Shown here piece by piece: positions 37,501-49,135 of a stretch of 64,000 nt of DNA. Every line of letters begins with the position of its first letter. The first letter of the stretch is position 1. Made by a program: the position numbers and the translations under genes. The notes beneath the pieces were generated by a model that was not told the origin of the DNA, did no database searches, and saw nothing but the letters and a program-made list of their open reading frames with translations. Origin of the DNA: Gordionus sp. m RMFG-2023 (Eukaryota; Nematomorpha; Gordioida; Chordodea; Parachordodidae); contig NC_088775.1 of assembly GCF_954871325.1 (NCBI RefSeq), positions 88,637,561-88,701,560 of the forward strand, given 5' to 3'.

Positions 37501-38777
37501 AACTGAATGAAGTAGATTTCCTACATGTGAATCGAATCCCAAATATGCTTCTGTCATTTCATACTCGAAAAAATTTTTCAAATTTTAGGACAGCTTTTAA
37601 AATCTTTATTTAAGAAAAGTATTTTTTTAAAGGTTTGTAAAATTTTAAAATTCTATCGATGGCAGGTATTAATGACAACCACCTGATAGGTAATCGCAAC
37701 AACTCACACCATTCCAGACCACTTCACCAACTCTTTTAATTCATTAACTCTTTTAGTTGATGATTAAATTCGTTAAAACATTTCATCACAATTATTTCGA
37801 TACCCACAGATAGTACATTTATTGCCTTCTTGTAAGAATTATGTAGTATATGGCATATACAGCCAATTAGTATTAATTCATTGTTGTGCTGCCTCAATTC
37901 GGTAACTCTAATATTTGCCAAAATTTACAGAGGCATTATCAGCGCAGAAAGCTGACATGCAAATCATTGATAACCCTGAATCAGCTATATTTACCATTAT
38001 GTGGCTAGCTACATCATTGGATTTTTCACTATCCGAGGAAAATTTTTTAATAGTTTTATGGAAATGTTCTTATTCTTATTAAAATAGCTAAGGATCAAGG
38101 GAAATGTTTTAATATTTTCCTTATTAGATGCATTTGTTAAAATTGAATATGGATGCCCATCTTTCAAATCGTCTAAAATTAACCTCTAGGATTCAGGTAC
38201 TAAAACACTTGTGATAGCCTTGCTCATTTTTGTTCTGCCATAAGTAAGGTTTGCACTTATATTAAAGTCGTTAAATATCATGAGAAAAAGATATGACCCA
38301 CATTGTGATGATATAGCTCTGTGAATGTTGAACATGATAGATGTATACGATTTACGCAAATGTAGTTGCATCTGTATTATTTATTATTTGAGAATATTTT
38401 TGTATTGCAATCGATGTTGATATACTCCCCTGTACTGAATTTTATGAATAAAATGATTTTGATTTATTAATGGATAAAAATAAAACAGGATAGAAACAAA
38501 TTTACAAACCTGACATGTTTTTTTAAATATTTAAAATTTATCATCAATTAATGTCTCTCAAAATTATTATTTATATATTAAAAATGTTAAAATATTAAAA
38601 AAAAAATTGCGGGAGAAATTAAAAAATTGCGGTAGAATTTTGCGGGAGATTTCTAATTGCGGTAGTTTTGCGAGGAGAGAGATGTCTGCGTGTAAACTAA
38701 AAAATTGCGGGAGTCTCCCGCTGATGGGGGGTGACATGACAACCCTGTTCGGACCCCCACCGTTGTAGGGGCCACTG
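34564..38777 (-). mobile_element. Outer hAT element, interrupted by a second hAT
   Basis: Ends are CAGTGGCCCCTACA and its perfect complement TGTAGGGGCCACTG. Flanking 8-mers AGCTCACT and AGATCACC agree at 6 of 8, an aged hAT target duplication. Removing the inner element (35,708-38,747) leaves about 1.2 kb, so this is a shortened or non-autonomous copy. On its minus strand, 35,289-35,498 encodes YKCLINNCMCHN ... WTDHIRKRH, a possible zinc finger, outside the inner element. Confidence 0.75.
35708..38747 (-). mobile_element. Inner hAT transposon, 3.04 kb, decayed
   Basis: TIRs CAGGGTTGCCAGGTCA and, complemented, CAGGGTTGTCATGTCA, with an 8-bp target duplication TTCGTACC / TTCGGACC (7 of 8). Subterminal repeats of TTGCGGGAGA and TTGCGGTAGA occur at both ends, as expected for hAT transposase binding. 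The minus strand encodes scattered hAT transposase pieces: 38,186-38,371; 37,736-37,921 (GCICHILHNSYKKA, the hAT pattern in which C and H precede a helical segment); and 37,291-37,491. These lie in different frames with stops between, so the gene is dead. It was inserted into the right end of the older outer hAT. Confidence 0.8.
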
Positions 38778-38785
38778 AGATCACC

Positions 38786-39006
38786 TAGTGTTGTAAAACG
38801 GCTCGTTTTGAGCCCATTTTTAAAAACGGCTAACTCAATATTTAGGCAAAAAATAATTGCCTAAGACTCGAAATTTTGCTAATAGATATCTAAACCTTTG
38901 TGCTATCAATGAGCAAAATCTTTATGCTTGAGTAATATTTTTCTGGATAAAATATTGAGCTAGCCGTTTAAAAAATCGGCTCAAATCGAGCCGTTTAACA
39001 ACACTA
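38786..39006. mobile_element. Palindromic MITE family 1, copy f (full length)
   Basis: The best full copy, about 221 bp, TAGTGTTGTAAAACGGCTCG to GCCGTTTAACAACACTA. Its two arms pair over roughly 60 bases, including AACGGCTAACTCAATATTT. It sits directly against the target duplication of the outer hAT element ending at 38,777. Confidence 0.7.
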
Positions 39007-42000
39007 AGCTCATCCCTGTTAACTTGACTTTATAAAGTTAAACTTTGACTCATGTATAATTCAAGAATCCGACTTAACACTCAATAGACAACGCGTTGAC
39101 TTTTTTTTTTGCTAGACTAAAAATTTAACAGATGTTAAAATACTTTCTTTTAAAAAAATTAAAGTTGATCAAAAAAATTAGTCCAACGGTGCACAAATTA
39201 GACAGATTAATTGTATTTATTTAATATTTTTTTTTTATATTTTTATATAAATTATAATCGAATTGATATAATATAATACTAATAAAATCAAATTGATATT
39301 GAATAAAATAAAATGAGATTTTTTTAAAATCATTTCAAATATTTAATATAAATGAATATAAATGAATATGATAAATTTGTTTTATTATAACTATTGCCTA
39401 AAGCTTATTTGGCATCAGTTTATTTTAACTCATTAACCCTTTTATATTTTCAAACTTTTTTAATGGACGTATTATTATTATTATTATAACATCATTACAT
39501 ATTAAATCATTTCCATTTCGATGCGCACTTGTTATTAATAATTAATTAGTTTATCATCATATTCATTTTGGTAAAATAAAAATGCTAAAATTATTAATAA
39601 AATTACATTAGTTATATATTAGGAATTAAATTTGCGTTGGTACATGTCTATCTAACCCTAAAGTTTGAGTGAACGTATTAGTTTCCTGAACTGTCAGTCT
39701 TTCAGGAATCCTTCTAGAGGCTGAGTTCATTCAAAAAGTACCCACATCTGAAGTGGATAGACCTCTATACCCCAGACTCGAGAGTTAATGGCAGAGCTAG
39801 AATCTAATTTAAGTAATTTCAAGGGGGGTGGGGTTACAATTTCTCTGTCCTATAGGGAGGAGAGTGAAAAGCGGCTATGGGATCCTAAAATTAAAAAAGT
39901 AAATTTTTTTATCAGTCATCATCATTCCTTCGATTATTTTTTTTTATTTTGTATTTCTTTCGTTTTTTTTTGTTATTTTCAAAAATTTAATTTCATAAAA
40001 TAAATAGTTTTTTCATTTTTTTTAATATTAAAAATCACAACCTTATATTAAAAAAAAAGTAATTAAACTTTCGTAGGTGATCTATAATATATTATAGTAT
40101 ATATATACATATTATTATTATTTATGAGCTTTATATCACAATAAAATAATATATTATCGGAATTTTTTTTTTATATTAAACAAAAAAAATAATGGTCATT
40201 TCAATATGAAAAGCCGATGTGGGTTTATTTACCAAAAAAAAACAAGAATTAGTAGAATTTATATTACGAATAATTAATTTATATATTATTATTAAGAAAG
40301 ATCAATTTTAAGAGACATTTTTTCCTTGTGTTTACAAGGTGGCCAGATGTGGCAAATTTTCCAAAAAATATATATTTTTTAAAAAAAATTTTAAAAAAAA
40401 AATTAGTTTAGTACAAATAGTAAATATAAATTTACACCTAATAAATATATTTTAAATATTAAATTCAAATACTTTGTCGAATATTTTTTTTAAAAAAATA
40501 TATATATATAATTTTATAGCATCAGTAAGACTATTTTTTTTTAACTTTTAAGTGATATTTAATTATTAATTTTCTAAAAATCTAATAATTACAAGTGTAT
40601 ATATGTGTTAGCATCAATGTGTTTTTTCCGGCAATTCGTTATTTTGTGAGCGATTTTTTTAAGATTTAAAATCTCATTTTAGATTTTATAGGAAATGTAT
40701 GCCGTCATGTTTGGAATACCTAACCTTTAAATTTCAGAAAATTTTTCCATGAACTTGTAAACTTAATATAATTTATATTAAATTTTCGATAAATTTTTTT
40801 AAACGAGTCAAAGATTAACAGCAAAATTGTCTACAATTTATAATATAGGTATTCCAAACATGATGGAATTTATTTCCGGTAAAATCCTATTTTTAATTTT
40901 AAAAAAAACGCGCTTTAAAATATAATTTAAAGTTGAAAAAAGTAACACATTGCAGGAAAAAAAACATATTGGCGCTAACATGTATATTTATATATAGTAT
41001 TTATTGTATCGAAAAATTTGGCGTTATTTTTTGCATCTACGATAATAGAAATATTTTATTTATATTTACCGACTTAAGTATCACCCTTTTTCACTTAATG
41101 ATAACTCCGTCTGTTTTTAAGATCTATTTACGATTTTAAAGAATGATAAAACAACTTATTATAAAAAATTGTACAAAGTTTCATAACTATTTCTTAATAG
41201 GTTTAGAAAAATATGCAACTTTATTATAAAATAAAATTAAAACACAAAAAAAATATGATTTTTACAAACGTTGATTTCTGGTTATTTAAAATTTTGCGAA
41301 AAGAACGACATTATGGTGGCAAATGATTATTTCAGGGGAATTTTCAAATAGAAGTTGGTCTCTTCCCGTACTCAATCGGCTCATTCCCTAAAATTGATAC
41401 AACGGAATCAGCCGACAAAAGGTATCGTACTGGTAGACCATGAAAATGCTCGTATGGACAAATAATAAACATGTTGATACTCTAGAAGACTAACCGGGCA
41501 CACATATAACCATTATTTTTATATTAAAAATGGTAGACTTTACATCTATAAATTATAATATTTTTTTTTATATTAGAAATCGTGCTGAATACAAGATATT
41601 TCTCTTTTTTTAGCATTTAAAATATTAATAGTGAATTCTCTCTAAATTCTCTCTAAATTATTTCAAATAAATTCTAATAAATACAAATAAACAATTATAA
41701 AAAAAAAGTATAAGTAATTTAAATAAAAGTAATCGCAATAACTACCCATCCCTTATGGTGGTTAATATAATTTAAAAAAATATAAAATTTGTCCCAAAAT
41801 GAGTCTTTTCTGTTGCTAAAAATTAAATTTTAGAAGGCAAATTATAATTTTTTTTTATATATATTTGTAAGGAGGTACAAAAAGTAATATTAATAAATTA
41901 GAAATTAAAAATTAAAAAATATTTCAAGTCGAATACAAATTTTGCATACTAATTAAAAATTATATTACATTAAGGAGAAATTACCTTCTTTTTTTTGGTA

Positions 42001-42773
42001 AAAATTTTTTTAGCAGCTTTTCAATTTGTTGTCAAAATTATAATTTTAAAAGATTAAAATTGATTTTGTTTGCGGTTAGTAAAGATTTGGTTGAGATCTC
42101 ATAAATCATATTTTCAGTTATGTATATACTCGTTCGGTTTTTAATTAAACTTGAATTTAATCTATATAAATAAAGGTTATGGGAGGGGGTGGGGGGTATT
42201 ATGGAAAGACAAATATATTATGACTAATTAGAGAAATAGGAGTAATTTTTTTTAATGATAAATATCGCCCTATATTTAACTTTTAAATATAAAGATTTAA
42301 CCTTCACATACAACAATAACTCTTAAACACTAGTCTCGTATTTTTTAATTTTGCCATTCAATAATTAGACATTCCAGTTAGAAATATGGTAACAGTTCTA
42401 GAGAATCTGTATACTAGAATGGAATTAATTCTTGGAACTTGATTCAAATAATAAAATGATAAAAAAAATATTTAATAAATTTTGTAATCTTTCCAGATAA
42501 AAGATTATAAATTTTATTGAGAAATATAAAAAATGGAAATAAAAGGTGTTATTCATATATATTAATACAAAAAAAATTGAAAATTTAATATAGTGATATA
42601 GAATCATGAACATTAAAGAAAACATCTTATAATTTATAATATATTATTTAAAATATTAAAACTTTTATATATAATCATAAGAAAAATTCATCAATTGATA
42701 TATTTTATTTTTAAGATATTTCATAACTTTAATTTGGTTATCTTTGTGAAATTAATTTATCACATGGTCATAT
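39007..42773. other. AT-rich intergenic DNA with low-complexity runs
   Basis: No gene supported. It contains a GGCAGAGCTAGAATCTAA ... GGGGGGTGGGG patch near 39,789 that looks like the left end of a GGCGTAGCC-type element, the palindromic MITE at 40,595-40,990, and a moderately GC-rich patch at 41,330-41,520 that is not recognised. Confidence 0.4.
40595..40990. mobile_element. Palindromic MITE family 3
   Basis: Left arm GTGTTAGCATCAATGTG ... TTTTTTCCGGCAAT pairs with the complement of the right arm ATTGCAGGAAAAAAAACATATTGGCGCTAACATG. Inner arms also pair (ATGCCGTCATGTTTGGAATACC against GGTATTCCAAACATGATGG). About 395 bp, non-coding. Confidence 0.6.
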
Positions 42774-43092
42774 CCAGGATTTTGCTAAAGTGGATACTAT
42801 TAGGTGGGGTTTTTCCCCAATAAATTTCTAGTAGACGTTGGAAGCCTTTGATTATATTATATTTCTATAAAAAACAATTTTGAGTTTTCAATTAATTTTG
42901 AATTTATAATCATCATTTTGTTATTGACTTTTTAATAAATTTTCTTTCAAAATCTTTCATTATAGTGATATATTTTATATATTTTTGAGAGAGAATAATA
43001 GTAGGAAAATTTTAATAGCATACGAGAACAGCTAAATTTGCGATGAGGAGGGAGGGGGGAATTTCCCTATTCCCCTCCATCCTGGCTACCCG
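42774..43092. mobile_element. Decayed GGCGTAGCC-type MITE
   Basis: Left CATATCCAGGATTTTGC, right CCATCCTGGCTACCCGCC, with the family's internal TTTTTAATAAATTTTCTTTCAAA and a G-rich then C-rich right arm. The same internal string occurs at 26,563 and 58,300. Confidence 0.5.
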
Positions 43093-43544
43093 CCATACAT
43101 ATCAATTGATGAATCTCATTTATGAATCATTATTTACCGTTATTTCATTTTATCATGTTTTAAAATCAAAGTGATTCTTGTTCCCTTACTGGAACGTACA
43201 TATTTTCAAATTAGGAATAGTTTTAGAATGTACAAAATCAAAATTTTATTTTGTTTCGAATTAACGATATAAAATTATTCAATTAAATATTATCTTTATT
43301 CCTAATCCACTATCTATCCACTGTTATTGAATGCGAATCGAATTAAGAATAATTAATAAATATAGGTAAGGCATAGTCATCATTAATATTATACATCTTT
43401 GCACTTATAATATCTTTTGACCATAAAATAAATGACTAGTTTTATTATTAACATTAAATATTAATCTGGCTCTTGTTATGTTGGTTGTATTTAGATAAAT
43501 AAATAAAAATTATTTCTTACTCAATTTAAAAAAAAGAAAGAGTT
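43093..43544. other. AT-rich intergenic DNA
   Basis: Nothing recognised. Confidence 0.3.
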
Positions 43545-44360
43545 GAAAGGAGAAATCTGAAACCGAACCCAGGCCCTAATCCTCCAAAACCTTTGTGTTT
43601 TTGCTGTACACGAAAACTGAACCTCAGGAGGAACTGTATATTCCCCGAATTTGAGAGAGGTTCTACAGCCTTATTTCTGTTCAATTAATCTTGCATTTTT
43701 TATAAAAAAAATGTTCAAAATATTTTTCTGGATAAAGAATTAAAAGCATTTTTAAAATCCAGTTTACAGACTACGGCGTTTGAAGGAGGATCTTCGATAT
43801 ATATATACGAAGAGAGTGGACGGCTATTTCGCATCCCCCTTTAGTTCCAAAGCCTAGTTGATATATTTGGAACATTTTTGAAGCATCAGGTTGGATACGC
43901 TCAACGATTATCTTAGATAATAGTCTCCTAAAAAAAGACCCTATTGCAATCGGCCGAACTCCACCATCAGGCTTAGATAGAGCAATTAACTTTGCACCAT
44001 AAATAATTTGGTGAACTTAACTAGGCAGATCATTGTTCAATGTATTTTCACTAAGTATTGCCAATGAGTTTTCAAATGAATCCTGAATATGGGTTTTTAG
44101 GGTTAATTAAAAATTGGAAATAAGAGAGGCGAAAGTCGTCAAATTCCCCTAATGAGTTTTTATTGAAAGATAAAACTGTTTTAATAAGTTCTTCCTTGCC
44201 TATTTCGATTAATTTAGATTTTATGATGTAGGAATATCCGGCAAAAGCCTGAGGATGCAATTCATTTAATATAGTGGAAGTATGTTCATCAAACGGGGCC
44301 AATTTTACATTATATGAAGCCAATTTGAGAGCTCCTGATACGTCCCCTTAGTCTTTTTTT
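43545..44360 (-). mobile_element. Non-LTR retrotransposon reverse transcriptase fragment
   Basis: Read on the minus strand, the segment encodes the first half of a LINE reverse transcriptase: GAKLIALSKPDGGVRPIAIG, then RRLLSKIIV, QLGFGTKGGCEIAVHSLR and VCKLDFKNAFNSLSR with the first catalytic aspartate block (DFKNAFN). The N-terminal side is the open stretch 44,072-44,323 (MASYNVKLAPF ... AFAGYSYIIKSKLIE). Stops and frame changes occur, and the palm YxDD part is missing, so this is a dead, truncated copy. Weak coding traces continue to about 44,830. Confidence 0.7.
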
Positions 44361-45845
44361 TAAAGATTATTTTGCATTTGTGGGCCAAATCAGAAGTAGC
44401 CCTTACATCCCGCACATAATTTTCCTTTTCCAAGTCATAAAAATGGTCTATTCTATTTTAAATAAAATCATGTAAAGCAGTTTTTTTATTTTTATCTAGC
44501 TATAATTAAGACTTTAAAAGGAAAGGTTAAAAGATTATCCCATGCTTTAAGGGAATTTGAATTAACTTCCATAATAAGTGTTGTTAAAAAAATTAGAAAT
44601 TAAAGACCTTGATTTAAAGGGCAGGTGAATTAAAGTTGTTGACTTTTCCCACTTTAAAAAATTATCATAAAAATCAGGATAAAAATTTTGAGTTACAATG
44701 GGGGTTGTTAATTTCATTTGAAGGGGGTTTACCAGAGTTTATACATGGTTTTAACCTGGACCCACGTTTATAGAAACAAATAGCCTAGGCCAAGAATATA
44801 TTTCTATGGAAGGCATTATAAATGCTTGACATAACCCTTTTAGAAGAAGAAGAAAAAGAAGAAATTTTTTTTAAAAAATAGGGTGGAAGGGGGATATATC
44901 GATGAATGACCTATTTCTAAATTTTCAAAACTGTTATTTAAAAAAAATAATTAAATTATTAAAAATATGATTTTGTTGTGTCATGATTCATGAATATTAG
45001 GGTTTAAAAGATTGAGTAATGTTTAAAATAAATTTTATCTTTTAAAACTTAAAATCTATAATATAATTGAAAAAATGTATATTCAAATTGGGGTTATATG
45101 GTTGAAGATTTAAATAATAATAATCAAGTAGATAAATTAATTTAAAACTATATCTGATTCAGAGAAGTATTTTCATTATTATTATCTGATTGAGTCAAAG
45201 GAATCTGGGTGACAAGTTTCTATGGCAATTTTATAAATATAAGCAGTGAACATTATTTGGTGAAATATTTGAGGGTGTATTAGATATAAGTATGGATGGG
45301 TGTAATTTTGGTGGTTTTTGTATGATGGGTGGTATTGAGGAGAATTTAAATGTATCTTTGAATAATTTATGGGTTAAAGTATATTAATGATATGATGTAG
45401 CGCTGTTGGGTGGCGTGGATTTTTAAATATGTAAATCATGAGTTTGATAAAATAATCAGAGGTTAGGCTTAGGATTAATTTGATTATTTTTAAAAATTTA
45501 TTATCTTCTTGGCACAGATATACAAATATGTCGATAACTGGTTTTCAATTGATATTTTTCCATTATTAATTGTAATAATAATAATACAGCCATATCCTGA
45601 GTAATTAATTATACATCATCAACTACATGATCGAATGAAGTATTTCTATCATTATTATTCTTGATTGAGACAAAAAAATTGTTAATTATCTCTAAATGCC
45701 AGATTTTTGAACGACAATAAATTCACGAAGTTAAGGAGAAAAAAAATAGTTAATAATTGTTGAATAAATTGCGGAATAGGAAACTTATGATTATAATAAC
45801 TTATAAGAATTAAATTATTAGATATATTCAATAATTAAGGAATAT
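44361..45845. other. Probable LINE remnant, then AT-rich DNA
   Basis: 44,361-44,830 may be the 5' part of the LINE fragment (ATSDLAHKCKIIF is readable on the minus strand). From 44,870 to 45,845 nothing is recognised. Confidence 0.3.
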
Positions 45846-45850
45846 ACATT

Positions 45851-46058
45851 TGAAAATAAAGTTAAAACAAATTTGTTAAATATTTTATTATTATGTCATG
45901 TCTATATATATATATAAAAAAGTTAATTGAAAAATATATAATATCACGTTTTTGTGAATAGTTAAATTATATCAAACACATCAATTTATAATATAAGATT
46001 AACTATTCAAATTTAAGATTAATTCTTTAAATTTATTTAAATATATGATCAATCAACA
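45851..46058 (-). repeat. Left LTR (3' LTR of the minus-strand element)
   Basis: Begins TGAAAATAAAGTTAAAAC and ends GATCAATCAACA on the plus strand; pairs with 47,957-48,176. Confidence 0.85.
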
Positions 46059-47368
46059 TTCCCCCTCTTCTACAAAGAACGAAGCTTCTTCTCAGCAGTC
46101 ATCGAGAGCTTGTTGTCCCAGAAGTTTTTTCCCGTTTCGATTGTACTTGGTTTTATCTTGGCTAGCGCATAAGTCTCAAATGTTCTCGTAGGCTTGATTC
46201 TATCACGTAGGTTTGATAAAATCGTTTATTAGAGTTGCGTGAGTTTGTACGTTTATTGTAGGCTTGATATCCTTATCGTATGTTGTTCACATTTCTCAAA
46301 ATTGTTATTATCATGTTTCATAATTAATCCAGTCGAATATTGGAATTTGGAATAAATCGGAATATGTAATTTGGAATAGTTGATCAAATATATGAATAAT
46401 ATGCACGAATAAAATTTTGAATTTCGGAACAATAAAATATGTAATAAGGAATGATAATTTATGGAATAAGGAATAAAATCCAGAATAAGGAATGATAAAT
46501 CATAATGATTATTATATTATTTTTTAGGTGTTAAGTTAATCATAGAGTTTTATACTTTTAGCGTTTTATGCGTTTTATATTTTTAGCGTTTTATATTTTT
46601 TAGCGTTTCAATATTTTATTAGTAGCGTTTTAATATTTAATTTATTTTTATTTATTTTCAATCTCCGAGGTTAAAATATGCAAATATTATACACATTTCC
46701 CTCTCTTAAAAAAAATTTAAATTTCACACAATATTTTTCTAAAATAATGATGTTTAATTTTTACATAACCTTTTGTCTTCAAAAGCTTTATTTCAAAAAC
46801 ATTTTTATCATATTAAGTATTACTTATAAGGGTTATTTAAATCAATCCCTTTTAATTCATATGTTTTAATTACATTTTAATATATTTAAAATTAAAGTTT
46901 TATCTTCTTGTTTAGGATTTATAATGGTTTATATTTAATTATATCTAAGAATTCATTTTTAGGATTAGTTGTTAATTTACAACAATTGGTCATCATTCAA
47001 GAAAACAAAAAATAATATTTCACTAAGAATTTAAGTAAATAATTTTTTAAAGGCTTTTTGTGTGTTCAAATATATCCATTATGATTTTACATTTTAGTGA
47101 TTTTAAAAATTTATAACATGCCTTTATCCTGGCATAAAATTTTAATTTTTAATAACTTTTCTTCTTACGTGGATTAAAATAATAAGTAATCATCATTGGT
47201 CTCACAAAATAGAATTCATAACCTATCGTTCAACTTCCATATCAGTTCTTCCTAGGTTGTCACATTAGGTTAGGTGCTGGTTATCATATTCCAGTCCAAC
47301 ATCCAGAGCCGGGACACCATGAAGAAAGAAGCTTTTTGCATAAAAGAACGTGCTAAGGTTTGATTCTT

Positions 47369-47672
47369 GGTCATCTCCATAGATTAAGCAATCGTCACAA
47401 TAGGTAGTCATATAAATAGAGTCATCTCAATGGATTAAGCAATCGTCACAATAGGTAGTCATATTAATAGAGTCATCTCAATGGATTAAGCAATCGTCAC
47501 AATAGGTAGTCATATAAATAGAGTCATCTCAATGGATTAAGCAATCGTCACAATAGGTAGTCATATAAATAGAGTCATCTCAATGGATTAAGCAATCGTC
47601 ACAATAGGTAGTCATACTAATAGAGTCATCTCAATGGATTAAGCAATCGTCACAATTAGGTAGTCATATTAG
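47369..47672. repeat. 51-bp tandem repeat, six copies
   Basis: Unit begins AGTCATCTCAATGGATTAAG and continues CAATCGTCACAATAGGTAGT; copies start at 47,369, 47,420, 47,471, 47,522, 47,573 and 47,624. Copies 2-6 are almost identical, copy 1 slightly diverged. It lies inside the LTR element. Confidence 0.95.
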
Positions 47673-47956
47673 GTAAGGTAGTGAATAATATTTGATTCTT
47701 TTATAATTTTGTAAATTTGGATAAAATTTTGACTATCGAAAAGAAAAGTCAAAAAATTTTATTTGTCCTTATATCATCTCCAATATCGAACGACGAATTT
47801 GATAAGTAATTCGTTTACTTTTTATTTTTTACAAAAGAATTCAAGGTAAGGATATTTTTTTTAAATTTTTTTTAAACTTTTATTATTTAACTTTATTTTA
47901 TTTTTTTTTAAAAGAGAAAGAAAAACGAAAAACGTACCACCGTAACCGGGGCACCA

Positions 47957-48176
47957 TGAAAATAAAGTTAAAACAAATTTGTTAAATATTTTATTATTAT
48001 GTCATGTCTAAAAACATAGTATATATATATATAAAAAAAGTTAATTGAAAAATATATAATATCACGTTTTTGTGAATAGTTAAATTATATCAAACACATC
48101 AATTTATAATATAAGATTAACTATTCAAATTTAAGATTAATTCTTTAAATTTATTTAAATATATGATCATTCAACA
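47957..48176 (-). repeat. Right LTR (5' LTR of the minus-strand element)
   Basis: Same start and end as the left LTR, adjacent to the primer binding site at 47,940-47,956. Confidence 0.85.
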
Positions 48177-48181
48177 ACATT

Positions 48182-48732
48182 AATAGTTGTATTTCCTTTT
48201 ATCCAATAATATATATAATTATACATTGGCGATTCGTGCATAAAAGACGTCTTCACATTGAAATTAGCTGTAATTTAATAGCTTGTACGTTAAACAAATG
48301 TCTCGATAATTATAATATATTTTTAAAAAAATATATTTAATTTACTTTATTATTGTTTTATCAAATACATAAAATAATTTGTTAATAATGTAACTAAATA
48401 AAATAATAAAATGAATCCTAACCTCAACTGATGATTTATCAAGTTCTTCAATTAAATTTTATTGGTAATCTCTAAAATAAAAAAATCAAGTTTTACTCCA
48501 ATTGTACTAAAATAGATAGTTTAATCCTGTAATATAAATTATATTAAAGATAATTATTAATTACATTATAAATGTACCAATATGGAATTGATATTTATAT
48601 TGCTGAGGCTAGTGGGAGAGACTGAATATCTATGGAACTAATAATAAATAAATAAATATATAATTATTAATAATTTCTAATACTAATTCACTACTTTACT
48701 ATTTATTCAACTTCTATCAAATCCAAAATAAT
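48182..48732. other. AT-rich DNA
   Basis: Nothing recognised. Confidence 0.3.
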
Positions 48733-48888
48733 AATCAAAATATCGTCTGTAAATTCTTTTATAAAATTAATAATCGAAAAATCATCGGTGTATTCTTTTA
48801 TTAAATTAATAATCAAAATATCATCGGTAAATTCTTTTATTAAATTAATAATCAAAATATCATCGGTGTATTATAATTATTTTTCTTG
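48733..48888. repeat. 39-bp tandem repeat, four copies
   Basis: Unit AATCAAAATATCATCGGTAA then ATTCTTTTATTAAATTAAT; copies start at 48,733, 48,772, 48,811 and 48,850, the last partial in identity. The variants GGTAAATTC and GGTGTATTC alternate, so the array may have grown as dimers. Confidence 0.9.
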
Positions 48889-48946
48889 GCTATTTATATA
48901 TTTTTTGCTAGCCATTAAAAATCCTTTTTCATAAAAATTCAAAATT

Positions 48947-49135
48947 ATAAATTTGCATGGCGAATAAAAATTAATAATAATAATGCTAACTAAAATTATA
49001 ATTTAATATACGAAATATAAATTTGCATGGCGAACAAAATTAATCGTAATAATAATAATTAAAATTATAATCTAATATTTTAAATATAAATTTGAATAGA
49101 GAACCAAATTAATAATAATAATGATGTTAACTAAA
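48947..49135. repeat. About 70-bp degenerate tandem repeat, three copies
   Basis: Each copy begins ATAAATTTGCATGGCGAA or a close variant (48,947, 49,017, 49,085) followed by AATTAATAATAATAAT. Confidence 0.7.

Larger units (their letters stand above)
45851..48176 (-). mobile_element. Small non-coding LTR retrotransposon
   Basis: Two near-identical long terminal repeats (45,851-46,058 and 47,957-48,176) run TG...CA on the plus strand and are flanked by a perfect 5-bp target duplication, ACATT. On the minus strand a primer binding site, complementary to CCGTAACCGGGGCACCA, directly follows the right LTR, and a purine tract (GAAGAGGGGGAA) directly precedes the left LTR, fixing the orientation. 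The 1.9 kb interior has no gag or pol and contains a 51-bp tandem array. It is a non-autonomous element of LARD/TRIM type whose ends look whole. The similarity of the LTRs implies fairly recent insertion. Confidence 0.85.
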
